Positions 11,713 through 22,974 of a DNA stretch of 64,000 nt are shown here, in pieces. Position 1 is the stretch's first letter. Every line of letters begins with the position of its first letter. A program made the position numbers and the translations under genes. The stretch is from Agriotes lineatus. Its lineage: Eukaryota > Arthropoda > Insecta > Coleoptera > Elateridae. Under the pieces are notes generated by a model, which was given only the letters and a program-made list of their open reading frames with translations, was not told the origin of the DNA and did no database searches. The DNA is taken from assembly GCA_940337035.1 (NCBI GenBank), contig CALNHX010002707.1:1-64000 (forward strand). Reading direction: 5' to 3'.

Positions 11713-13195
11713 TAAAAAATTAGTGGTTATCGCATGTTTTCAAGTTGATGTAACACTCTGAAAATAATTTGCGATAAGTAATTAAACTAAATGTGCACGC
11801 GACTAGTGTCAGTGAGACACAACCGTGGTTCTACTCTGAATGTTTAGATAGTTTTATCAAAGCTGATTTGGGAGGTGGGTGAAAAATATGTATCAATAAT
11901 TTGTCGGGTGCCACTGAGTCATATCTTATTGCCTAACGAGGTAGCTGACGTCCCCTAACTCAGAAAAAGACGGCTAACGCGTCGGGATAGAGTGGAAGGC
12001 GAGCTAGCTACATGCATTTAGTTTGCTTCCACCTGCTGGTGTTTAATTCGCTCAAATATTCAACTACATGCGGTTTTACGGAGTACAGACAAATAAAATG
12101 GACCAACTCAAACTTTATATTGAGCACACAATGCTACAGGTGAAATATTCGGTGGACAGGTGTATTGCTACCAGGGGAAAATGTCCTAATGGTGACATGA
12201 CGGGTTAGAAGCTGCCCTGGTCATAATCCTATCTGCTTATTAAAAAATTTCACTACCCTTCCGTATGGCAAAAAGTTGTGTTTATTAAGCGAACACTTGA
12301 AAAAACACGCATATAATAAACCATTAATAGATTTCCTTCTCAATACAAAAGGTCTAAAGGTTCCAGCTGAGGCAAGGTAAATTACTGGTAGGAAGTAAAT
12401 AATCTGTAAACGTTGTGCATAAAAGAACGTAATGCAGTGGTGACTATACCGACATGGAGGTAAAGTGAGTCTGCAACTTGAAAATGAAGTTTAAAAAGCT
12501 CTAATTTTCAATTGTTTACCTTATCGATAGAAGGGGTTATCATGATGCCTGGGGCACGTTTCCCTACGAAGATGACAATTCAGAAGAGTTGAAGAAAGCA
12601 TAAGGGCCACCTATTTAAGTGTTGTGCGAGTCCGAAAAACGAATCGATCTTTGGAGTCCGACGGCATTAATTAGCGCAATGGCACCTTCCTTAGGGCATA
12701 AGCGGCTTAGAATTTGTAAATATAGAGCGAAATACCGACAAGCAAGGAAAGTTTCACTTTAAACACTGTTGCATCGCATAGAACTACGTAATCGGGATTG
12801 GCTTTCTAATACACGTTTGCTCGCTTTGCCTGTTTCAGCTTTCTCTTGCATCCAAAACCACAATAACTAACAGCCTCCTTTAATGAGGTTATAAACCAGA
12901 ATTTTACACTAGCGGAACTGAGAGTAAGAGCCAACTGTGTCGTGTATTAAAAAACATCGTCCCTACTGGTGGAGCTTAATGTCACCTAAAGATGAATGAA
13001 TGAAATGCTGAAAACTAGGACGGCAGCTTTTTTAGGTATTGCAACGGCAATATGCAGACCATCTAATAAGACCTTGCACTATAAAGATAGAGGAAGCCAA
13101 GAACTAAATTGAGAGGTAACATACAAAAAGTAGTACGTCTATACAAACTGTATGTGTAAGATATGTTTGGGGGCAGTTTGGGGAGGCTCCAGAAA
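11713..13195. other. Intergenic block, nothing recognised
   Basis: Mixed-composition sequence with no coding frame above 60 codons and no recognised element. Possibly old repeat debris. Confidence 0.4.
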
Positions 13196-13456
13196 TTAGG
13201 TGTATAGATGTGTAAAATATTGTTGTTGGTAAAAGCTTTCCTTGGTTGTTTGTATTATAGGCACGTTTGCGGTGTACACTACAAAAAGGATTGGTCCAAG
13301 GAAAATACCTTGCGGAACACCCAAGTTAATTTGTTTGACTTCCAAAACTTCACTATACTTGAATTTTTGAGCCCGTGCGTGCACGTCATCAATCCGCCTT
13401 TTAGTAAGGTTTTCAGTACCAACATTTGAAAAATATAAAACTACTCTTTTTTTCAA
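13196..13456 (-). pseudogene. LINE reverse transcriptase fragment
   Basis: The 86-codon minus-strand frame contains QINLGVPQGIFLGPILFVVY, the conserved VPQGSxLGPxLF block of non-LTR reverse transcriptases, with Ile in place of the usual Ser. No catalytic YADD/FADD box follows, because the frame runs out after VYTANVPI. Upstream the frame reads DDVHARAQKFKYSEVLEV. The stretch HARAQKF(K/R)Y is also found near 16330 on the plus strand, so two broken copies of one repeat lie in opposite orientation. Truncated and not functional. Confidence 0.7.
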
Positions 13457-13855
13457 TAAAATAATGATTAATATTGCTTTTGCTAATAATATAGCTTCAT
13501 ATATTGCTATAGCCGTACATTTTTTGTTTTAATATTTCATAATTTCCATGAACAATAGCAAAAACTATAATACGTCGGGGTACTTTGTGTTTTCAAGTTC
13601 TGCTCAGGTAATTAACACGTACGCATGTCGCTTTTTAAAACGACTTATTTGTTATAGTGGTTTTGACAGGTGTTGACAGTGACATATAGTTTAGTTTGCA
13701 TTTTAAAAATCCGTTGTTTTCGTAACGAACATTGCGAACAAGTTATACTGTTGTTTTTCCGCTGCTACAAATTACTTACTTTGGGGAAGAGTTTAGTTGC
13801 TGGAAACGTATAGGGATCTTTAAGCTAAAAGTCGACCGCCTTACCCAGAAGGTCA

Positions 13856-14050
13856 AAAGAGCTTGTTGCCGCTTTGATAAGGTATTTTGAACGAGACAAG
13901 TAAGTAATTTACACCTGTAATATAATAATTCGTAATATAATGACCAACTTTCTAATGGTTTGGTGTTACAGAGAGTTGCCAATGCTTTAAATTTAAGCAT
14001 ACGAACAGTTTGTTCTATTTCGCAGACGTGCAAATCTGTATACTGTATAC
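13856..14050 (+). pseudogene. Possible split helix-turn-helix gene fragment
   Basis: A plus-strand piece ending KELVAALIRYFERDK (to about 13899) is followed by GTAAGT, a roughly 75-bp AT-rich gap and a TTACAG(AG) acceptor. After it comes VANALNLSIRTVCSIS (from about 13975). Joined, this resembles the 'RVAxALNISxRTV' start of helix-turn-helix DNA-binding domains found in many insect transposase-like proteins. Nothing catalytic follows, and a Jockey-like LINE begins about 35 bp downstream. It may be the first exon pair of a lost gene, or chance. Confidence 0.25.
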
Positions 14051-14084
14051 ACCATGGTTCAAAATAGTAAGTTGATACACCTAT

Positions 14085-15042
14085 CATCATAAAGGACAAA
14101 ATAGCCGAAAAACGCCGCCTCAGGCAACGATGGCAACTTACCAGATCGGACCTCGACAAACGAGAGTATAATAGGGCCAGCAAACATCTAAAAAAATTCC
14201 TTAGGCAACATTAAAATCAAGGAATACAGGCCGATGCCTTTGCTGAATATCTCACCAAAGTGTTTACACCCTTCCCTTGTCAACTCCCGAATGAAGATGC
14301 CAAAGATCAACATAAAGAAATCTCCAGGATATGACCTGATCGCTGGGACAATTATCAAACAATTACCAACTAAAGCTATACAAGCCCTTACACATCTGTA
14401 TAATTCTATCCTCAGAATCCGGCACTTCTCAAGTCAATGGAAAACAACGCAGATAATCATGATTATGAAACCTGGTAAACCACCAACGGAAATTACATCA
14501 TACAGGCTCATAAGCCTACTCCCATTCTGTCAAAGGTCCTTGAAAAATTGATTCTGAATAGATTAATTCCAATTTTAGACGACCAAGAACTAATCCCTAA
14601 CCATCAATTTGGTTTCCGTAAACAACATGGTACCGTGGAGCAGGTGCAGAGAATAACGGACAAGATATACAGAGACTTGGAAGGAAAAAGATACTGCTCT
14701 GCAGTGTTTTTGGATGTCAAACAAGCTTTCGACCGAGTTTGGCATCAAGGCTTATGCTACAAGCTCAAATAATACCTACCCTACCAGATGTTTGAACTTC
14801 TGAGCTCATACATAACAAACAAGCACTTTTTGATAAAATACAAATACGAAAATACAACATTACACCCTATCTCCTCTGACGTACCGTATGGCAGCGCATT
14901 GGGTCCCATCTTATATTTAATATACACTGCTGACCTACCCACATCGCGTCTAACAACATCAGCGATATACGCAGTCGAAATGGCCATTCTAGCCTCTCAC
15001 ATCAATCCACAAGCCGCCTCAAAGTATCTCCAAAAGACTTAA
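14085..15042 (+). pseudogene. Jockey-like LINE reverse transcriptase, truncated
   Basis: A 5'-truncated non-LTR element on the plus strand. It opens with an endonuclease-RT linker (IAEKRRLRQRWQLTRSDLDK near 14105-14165). RT motifs follow: SPGYDLI and a TQIIMIMKPGKPP block (14310-14485), SYRLISLLPF (14500-14530), then after a frameshift NHQFGFRKQHGTVEQV (14600-14645) and CSAVFLDVKQAFDRVWH (14696-14745, with the first catalytic Asp). A TAA at about 14770 interrupts, and the same frame goes on with PYGSALGPILYLIYTADLP. The second catalytic box, normally YADD, reads YAVEMAILA, so the active-site Asp pair is gone. Order and wording match the Jockey clade. Nothing recognisable follows 15042, so the 3' part is missing. 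Confidence 0.8.
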
Positions 15043-16299
15043 ACGTTTTAAGCCATCTGATTTACCTACAAGATTTTAACTGTAACTGTAAATTACTTTT
15101 GACAAATAGTATATTCTTTTCATAACCCATACATTACATATTAAAATAATGTAAAGGGAGATTTCGCTGGAATTCTGCCCCACGTGTTACCTCTTAATCA
15201 TCAGTGCTTACACCAAATCCTATAAAATACTTATTGCCAAATAATCTATAGCAGATTGTATAATTAATGGAGAAATAAAAAAACAGCAATGTTTTGCTTC
15301 TTAATATCTAAAAGCTCCTTTTAAATTAAATTCATTAATTACATGTAAATCCATGTTTAGCCTGAAGAAGTGTCTAGATATTAAAGATTGAAACGTTGCA
15401 AATATCTGTCCTATTCCAGTAATTGTTTAATACCATACTAATGTTGTATTTTTAACTCATTGTTTTTCTTAACTACTTGCGTTTATTGTTTTCCACTCTC
15501 TAAACTTGTGTCTGTATTAAGTTACATTTATGATCTGCTTTATTGGATTTGTGTTGTCTATAAAATTTAATGTTTTAGTTATTTTAAAATGATACTGAAA
15601 TGATTTATTTGATTTAGTTGTTAAAATACTGCGCAATTCCAATTATTATTCTTTGTAAAAATATGTAAATTATTTTACTATTATAGTCAATTTATTCGTT
15701 ATTTCATGTGGTACTCAATACAATGTTTTTACTAAAATAAATCGAGCAAAATTGTATTTTTAATTGATTTTAAGTTGGGTCCGAAAAATTACATAAATAC
15801 CTGCAGAGTACCTGTTATAAGTAGCCTCAACAGATAAATAACATATACAGCGAGCAAGCAAAGTATCAGTTATAGGAAAATGCGCCTTATCCGTATACCT
15901 GAAGTGCGCCAATTCATTTCACACAAGCTACATCATTCAAGTTTTCAAAGTGCTGATTTTCTGAGGTAGTTTGGTCACTTAATTTTACATTAATTGTAAT
16001 TATGTAAATTAATATGATGTTGTCTTTAGTTTTCCTGTTGTGGTTTTTTCTTTCATCTTTAAAATATTAATTTAATATATTCATTAAATTCTAACTGTTA
16101 AAGTTGTACTTTATCTACCTTTTACTTCACGTTAAAATGCAATTTTATCGTCTAGACGATAAAAAATTACATATTCACCTTGTTGGTAGCACTGCCAAGC
16201 TATGTGAAATCCGAAATTTGCAGGTTATATTTTGCATCAGTCTGTGTCAAACAACGTACTTTTAGTGACTGTATAAGGATCATATAAACATACTAGGAG
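15043..16299. other. AT-rich intergenic block with CTGAAGA...GAAACG motif
   Basis: No supported gene. At 15361-15398 lies CCTGAAGAAG followed about 20 bases later by TTGAAACGTTGC. The same spacing of CTGAAGA and GAAACGTTG occurs in the SINE at 23725-23762. It may mark the 3' part of a related repeat. Confidence 0.4.
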
Positions 16300-16400
16300 A
16301 TGATGTCATCAATATGTTATGCCGTGCACGCACGGGCTCAAAAATTCAGGTATACTAAACTTTACTTCATAATTACGTTCTTCCAAATAGGATTTGAAAA
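16300..16400 (+). pseudogene. Fragment of same repeat as 13.3 kb LINE piece
   Basis: The frame reads AVHARAQKFRYTKLYF, closely matching DVHARAQKFKYSEVLEV encoded on the minus strand near 13350-13400. The nucleotide match (GTGCACGCACGGGCTCAAAA) extends over about 40 bp. The following RT block is not present here, so only a scrap of the element remains. Confidence 0.55.
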
Positions 16401-16482
16401 GGAGGAACTATTGGCGAGGAAAAGATTATTTGAAAACAATACCAGTCCTCTATCCAACACTCCGCTATATCCAATTCAGTAA

Positions 16483-18840
16483 TTGCGACGTTTAATACAA
16501 AACCATGATATGTATGGACTTCAGTTAATGAGTCTATTATAAAATTATCTAGTTAAAGAACAGTAAACGCCTGTATTTATCTGCATTCAACCAAGACCGA
16601 AGAGAATATAGAAGTCATGCATGCTAGAACTGAAAAACTACCAGTTGCTCATCCAAGGATGCTTGAGAAAAAGTAGGATACATTCTTGAATCAGCAAAGA
16701 TTTATTACAAATTTGTCGGATAATAACAAGCAGGTTGTCCGTTTTTGATCAGGTTAACTACTCTATTAGCGCAGCAATTTGGACAAAGGCTCCAGTAATA
16801 GACACCAGCACAAAAATAAGAAATTACAAAATATGAGCGTCCTAAGTATAGTATTTAGTTAATAACCTTGTTCAGAAACAATATCTGCATGCCGCTATTA
16901 CAATACACCAGCACGTCCGTATTTCCATATCAGGCAAGGCGTGATATATATAACGACCCAAATAATTGCTCGTAATAGGCCTGGCCTGTTAGGATCGTGC
17001 GAACAGAAGTAAAGTTCAAAATCATTTTAACTGTTATGCCGTGAACGAGACAGAATTGGAACAAAAACGCCGAATAATTTATTACAGGTGCTCTCGAACA
17101 ACCACTCTCATTATTTTCGAACGCCGCGATGTTCTACGGCTAATTTAGGGCCACAGGAAGCTTTCGCCTTTGTGTCTTCGTCCACGCTCTGAATACGTCG
17201 CACATGGGCGGATGATGGATAGTGAACTCGTAAAGGACACTTTTTGACAATCGGCCGGATTGCTGAAAAATGTCCTTGGCCATTCGTCACACGAAACCAG
17301 AAGAATGGCCAACGCTTAGCAGAGCACCGGTAGCGAGCACCGCGATCGTGTTTATGTAAATTTCAGGTGTAACGAAGTGGTAGCACTTGTTAATTATAAA
17401 GCTGTATATTCTAAGCCGTTTTAACTTATCTGATGAGAGCCGGTAATTGATTCGTTATACCAGAGCGGCAAGTGTACTACACTAAAAAGTGCTGCTTACA
17501 AAATCAGCCTCTTTGTTTTACTAGCACGCAGTTATCTGGTTCACTACATCTAGCGAATACATTAGATGAACGGCTAGAATTCCGGGCTTGATTACTTACA
17601 ATAAGAATGCATGAGTCATGCCTTAGGAATTGCTCTAAAAAATCGCAGCTTTAAGGAATTTCCTCATAACGCGAAGACCCAATTAAAATTCTATAGTAAC
17701 TAAGACTAGAACAAGATTTTTTCCCATACTGCAGTTTTAGAAAATGTTCCACATCATAAACTAGATCGTTCAAACATCATGGTCTCTTTGAAGTATAGAA
17801 AAAGTAGACCAGCTTGATTTATAAAGATAATTACAAGTAATTTAATAACATATCTACATATAATGGCATATAAACCAGCTTGCCAATCTACTAAATCTTT
17901 TAAACCGAATAATGCCATCAAACTATGTACGCCATAGGGCACTATAAAATATATAAAATAAGACTTAATAACGACCAAAGTGATCAATAAAAATGATTTA
18001 TTGGGATTGTTAAAGAAACTGAAGTATTGAGAAAATGATGTGGTATAAACACATTAAAGCAGTTGATTATTCCAAAAAGTTGCACCTGTTGCCATGGCAA
18101 TATTATTATACAACTAACACATAAGATTACTTATACTAAAGATGAACTCAGAATTCGGGTTAATAGTTCAGGTCCAATTTATTATTGAGTAAATTATTAC
18201 AAAAGATTCAGTAGGAAAGCGTTTGTTTAATAAAAGGCGCCCGGAATCGATTAGGCGAAGCTTCTTACCCTAGCTGAAATGAGCATATCCTCCAGTGCAA
18301 GACTGTTGAGTAGATCATGATGGACTACGGACCCCAGTTACGCGAATAGACCTCATCGAAGAAACGCAATTATAAAAGGTACGGCATATTGCACCAAAAA
18401 TAAGCGTAGACTAGAACAAAAAAAATCTCCTCACCCAACTGCCAGATGATACAATTACTAATATTTTTGACGCACAGCATAAATTTGGAAAAGAAATAAG
18501 TTGCCAATCACTACTAGTATCGCCAAATGCCACAAAATAAAGCAAGAGGTGGATGTTTAATAGTCGCAAATTATAATGAATTGAAATAAATATATAGTAA
18601 GCAACCTCCATCAAAACGTAATTCGACAACTAATGCGACAAACTTGGAAGTGTTAACTTCGGCCCGAGATACGTATGAAGTACGATAAAATACCTCTGAC
18701 CTGCTCACATAGCTATTCACGGGTGTAGAATATGGCAGGGTTTTACCAAGGGTGAAATATGCAATCGAACATGTGAAAGGTACCAAGAACGGCTCAAACG
18801 GAATCGAAGATTATATTGCTTGAGTATTACTAAAAATCTT
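16483..18840. other. Intergenic block, nothing recognised
   Basis: No supported gene or named repeat. Frames of 71-77 codons at 17754-17987, 18411-18629 and 18571-18786 have no motif, and their codon content looks like AT-rich noise. Confidence 0.4.
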
Positions 18841-19020
18841 ATGCTTTCCGGCTACCACGCTAACATCTGTGGTATCCGTTAACCCTTATCAAGGGCACTC
18901 TTTGTCCATTTCGACGGACAAAGCTAACCACGTACTCGACTTACGAGGGCTCATAGAACCACAACTTTGTGGAATAAACAGGCCACTGGCCTAATGTAAG
19001 AGCAAGAAGATGAAGAAGAG
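18841..19020 (+). repeat. Candidate repeat 3' end with hairpin and GAA tail
   Basis: A moderately GC-rich segment with a clear hairpin (CTTTGTCC at 18899-18906 and GGACAAAG at 18916-18923) and a GGCCACTGGCC palindrome near 18980. It ends in AGCAAGAAGATGAAGAAGAG. Hairpins followed by a simple-sequence tail are usual at LINE or SINE 3' ends. No coding part is attached, so the family is unknown. Confidence 0.35.
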
Positions 19021-19950
19021 CATTACTAAAAGTACTAGTTGGAGGTCTAAAATAAATCCAATGAAACGTCAAAGCACATAAATGTATGTTGGTAAATGGT
19101 TCTGTATCTGAGATTTCATGCAGTCAAAATTTAAGTTTACTTCTGAAAATAACGTCAAATCTTAGGTTGACCAGAGAAGTGCAAAAACAAAAGGCTATAA
19201 CGCGATTTTCGAGATCTGCTCGCATTCTTTACTTAGAAATATAAAAAAAATTTCCATCGTAAATCGAAAATTACTAAAATTATGAAGGCAACCTGCACGC
19301 GTAATGATTCCAAAAATTCACAAATCAGAAGCATACGCAATCCAAAAATGCGGTCAGAAGGTTATGAAATTGCGGGTTATTATCTAACCAACCAAACTAT
19401 TGTTTAAAAATGTGGAACGCTTCTAGACACTCGCAAGGACACTACTACAACGTATTGATTCCAATGCAGCGCAAACCCACAAATGCAATTATCAATATCC
19501 CAAGACACAGTTTAACACCAAAGATATATTTGAAACGACTTGTTTTTCATTTGTTGGCAAACTAAATGCCCACATGACCAAAATTGGAGAGGTATACGGA
19601 GATAGATTTTTTTAAGGTATATCTCAAATGCTCTGACTTTATTTAGAAAAGGTAAATGAACCTTTACCTTATCCATATTTTTGTTGAGCTTCGACCCATT
19701 ATTGATATGTCCATCACAAGTTCGAAAACTGTAAAAACGTTGAAAAATTATTTTAGAGGACATAATTGTTAATGCCTTAAAAATGTTATAAATATTCAAT
19801 GTGGTAATATTTTTAAGGTTATGTTTTCAATTTGTCAGGACATTTTTAAATTGTACAAGCGTACGGCTAAGTAGCGTATTTTCCAAATTACGACTCCACT
19901 TGTATATGGCTTTTTCGTATTATTCCGTTTGTAGCTAAGCATATCGAATT
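19021..19950. other. Intergenic block, nothing recognised
   Basis: AT-rich. A 95-codon minus-strand frame at 19512-19799 carries no recognisable motif and is probably chance. Confidence 0.4.
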
Positions 19951-21340
19951 TTATGCAGGCATTAGCTTCCTATCGCACACATCTGTGTTATCGCTTCGGT
20001 CTGAATGCTCGCCGCACACGTGTTCATCTATCACTTCGCGGCAGTCTTGAATTTGCTCAAAAAAGCTTTCGTTCTGGGCCAGAATTGAGACAACGGCCAT
20101 AGGTGCGAAAGAGCAAGCCACAGCTCCCCTGCCCACTACATTATCGATCGCTCTGTCTGACTGCATTTTCGAGGATGTTTGGAGGGGTTTTCAAAGCCAG
20201 TTGGCATCCGGCTGCCGAAGGCAACAACTACTTTTGACGCGTTGTGTTCCTCACCGCCCTCTGCGGCCTCGAGCCGTGGGGCGGGAGACCCCAGTTTGCT
20301 TTGTTTCGTGCAGTAAATCTCCCGATTAGCGAGTTCCCCTTATTTTAGAGTGGGCTCCCAGACGTCAAGCGAGTTGGTCGCAGGACCTTGTGTGATAGTT
20401 GTTTGTGCGTGTCCCGTCGAAATCCAGACGCTCCTCCTTCTTAAATGAGCCGTAGCCCGATGTTACCCCAGTTGTGCGTGATCGAATGCAGGGCAGTCTA
20501 ATCCTGGTTAATTCTACATGAGATCCGGCGTGCCTTGTTAATTCCGGTTGCATCGTTGCTTCTAGAGAGGAAACTGCGGGACTTTATCAACGCCGACGCT
20601 TCGAGCTCCTTATTTTCCCTGTTTCGTAGTCGTGGGAAACTCGTCTGGTTCCCAGCTGGAGCTCCTACGACTGCCACAGGTGAAGCTAAGCTAAGGTATT
20701 GTACTTTTATATTTTTGCGGACTGCATTCTTCGGCTGCCGGTCTGGCGTTTAGAATAATTCCGCGCTAAGCAAAAAGTGTGCGTAGAAGGTCATTATACA
20801 GTGCCATTTGCAGGCGCTTATCATTTTGTGTAATAGCTAAGACGCACCTTCCTTTTCTGTAACTTGCATTGTTACAATATTTTGCATTACGTGTCTGAAG
20901 AACAATAGACCTATTTGTTAAACGTTCCCGCTGTATTTTCTGTGTCAAATGCTGTGGTTCAGTTTAAGCAATTTGTAGTGTCGTCGACCGATTGGCGACT
21001 GGTGCATGATTGGTGTAAAGCGGATCCTGGACGAATTTTGTGAGTATTAAGGTAGGTTCGAACTTTCAGCTGCCGCCTCCAGGAGCCCTAAGAATACACA
21101 CATACCCAAACCCGTTTGGCTTTCGGGTTTCCGTCAGACGTGGCTTGATCCGAAACCCGTGGCGCCCTATTATTTTTCAACACCCTGTATATGTCGTCAC
21201 GCTTGTCCTAGGGCGGAGGATCACGCCCATCTCCCTGAGCGTATTCAGCCGTGGCTATTAGTCTATTCTCGAGAATTCTAGAGCAAGTGACGGCGTTTCC
21301 CGACGTAATAAGTCTTGTGGCACTCTCGTACCCCGAGGTG
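19951..21340. other. GC- and CpG-rich island, nature unknown
   Basis: The composition shifts sharply: CG dinucleotides are frequent, while both neighbours are AT-rich. Open frames of 60-73 codons appear on both strands but show no protein signature. TTGGCGACTGG at about 20991-21001 resembles the primer-binding sites just inside LTRs of some Ty3/gypsy or BEL elements, so part may be a decayed LTR. A host promoter or first exon is the other possibility. Confidence 0.35.
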
Positions 21341-21924
21341 TCGTAAAAACAGTTTTATACTGTAACAAATTATATAGTAGTTATCAGAAAGCTGCCATGT
21401 TAGTAAGATAACATAAAGTTTTTGGTTGCATGAAATATGAACTCTGAAATAATTAATAGTTTTGAATTATACCCTTCCAAATGCCATAAAATCCAAGTTT
21501 AAGAATGAATCTCACAATAATTAATAAGTTGAGAACATATTCTCAAAAATATCACATATTCAATTTTAATAACCTTCTTTAAACGTCACATATCAACTCA
21601 AAATGTCAAAATTATTCTTTAAATAATGTGAACTACTGAAGAAGCTACTGTTGTAAAGGAACGTCAAGATTTTAACCAAATTTAACACCTAATGACATAT
21701 TGAAGCTTATTTCAAAAATTAATGGGAAAGTTCCTCCATTTACCAAAAACAATATCCCAGCAGTATAACCAAAAATATTTTATATAATTTCTTTGTTTTG
21801 GCCCATATTGATTCACTGGAATTTCTTCGTTACAACGTCTTCGTATTGACCAACATTAGTCCTTTTGTAAAGAAAAAAGAATTCAGACATTAGCTTATAC
21901 TGCTACCCCACTAAATATAATAAA
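21341..21924. other. AT-rich spacer
   Basis: No coding frame. CTGAAGAAG at 21636 is followed by GGAACGTC about 22 bases on, a weak echo of the motif at 15361 and 23725. Confidence 0.35.
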
Positions 21925-22560
21925 TATAGCACGATGTATAAGGCAAGGTGATATATTGTCGCCTAAACTATTTACTTTAGTCGTAAACACTGCTTAAAAT
22001 CAGTTGAATGGGGAAATAGAGATATAAATATCCACGGTGAAAGACTACATCATCCTATATTCGCTGACATAGCCACAATGGCCCAAACAAAAGACGAACT
22101 AATAAGTCTCATTGAAGATATCCACAAAGCAATCACCCGCATGGGTCTGGAAATGTATTTCCATAAAACGAAATATATGACGACAGATAACAATGACGAT
22201 CAAGGTAATATGCTTTAAGGCTAACAAGATTGACAAAGCAAACAGATCATAACGACAGGAAAATCAACGGTTACTACTAACCTAGGCAGCATACAATAAA
22301 ATATAAAAAGTTGAAATAGAACTGGGCTGGCCACGTGACAAGAAGTCAGAGCAAATGGAGTGGTAAGCTAATACGATGGAAACCATGGAATAACAGCCGA
22401 AGCGTCAGAAGGCCACCATATACGGTGAGCGACGATCTCAAAAGAGTAGAAGGACTAAACTGGTATCAAGTGACTCAAACCGAAATACCTGGAATACCGG
22501 ATTATTAGAGCGGCTTATACGTAAAGGGTAGAAAATAACTAAGCATGGATGGATGGACTA
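21925..22560 (+). pseudogene. RTE-type LINE fragment, 3' half
   Basis: The reading crosses frames: RCIRQGDILSPKLFTLVV near 21935-21990; INIHGERLHHPIFADIATMA near 22025-22090, where the catalytic FADD box has decayed to FAD-I; DELISLIEDIHKAITRMGLE near 22095-22150; then the C-terminal part NWAGHVTRSQSKWSGKLIRW near 22322-22380 and RRPPYTVSDDLKRVEGLNW near 22410-22460. It ends in an ATGGATGGATGGA simple tail at 22545-22558, as RTE elements often do. The 5' half is missing. Same broad family as the copies at 7.6 and 35.6 kb. Confidence 0.78.
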
Positions 22561-22974
22561 CCCCACTCTAGTAAAGCTATGTTCAAAGTGAACTGAAGAA
22601 CTATCTATATTAGCAGATTCTGTGTAGGTAAGCTACCTTCGTTAAGAGAAAAAAAAGGCAAGAGTGTAGATATTTAACTAAATACAGTTGATAAACAAAA
22701 ACTGAAAGCATAAGCGTTCCACATATAAACTATAGACGAAAGTTTAGACGAAAGTAAAAAAAAGTACAACAACGCATAATAGTCCAGTCAAGAACGCTCA
22801 AAATGGAGATCCCAATTTGGACTTCAGGGCTGTGTTTGCATAGTTAGGAAGTAAACATACCAAAAGTCCCCGGACCAAGGTTTTGAGGGGGTGCAGAGGG
22901 GAACAAAGAAGGTACCGATTTTTTGTTTTTCGCTTATATCTCGAAAATGGTTAGCTGTAGCCAATTTGGATACT

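Noticed and set aside
15361..15398. Hammerhead ribozyme
   Set aside because: The core reads CTGAAGA instead of the required CTGATGA, and I could not pair the three stems.
20389..20990. LTR from TGTGATAGTT to a primer-like TTGGCGACTGG
   Set aside because: The proposed end does not finish in CA, no second copy is present in the window, and no coding part follows.
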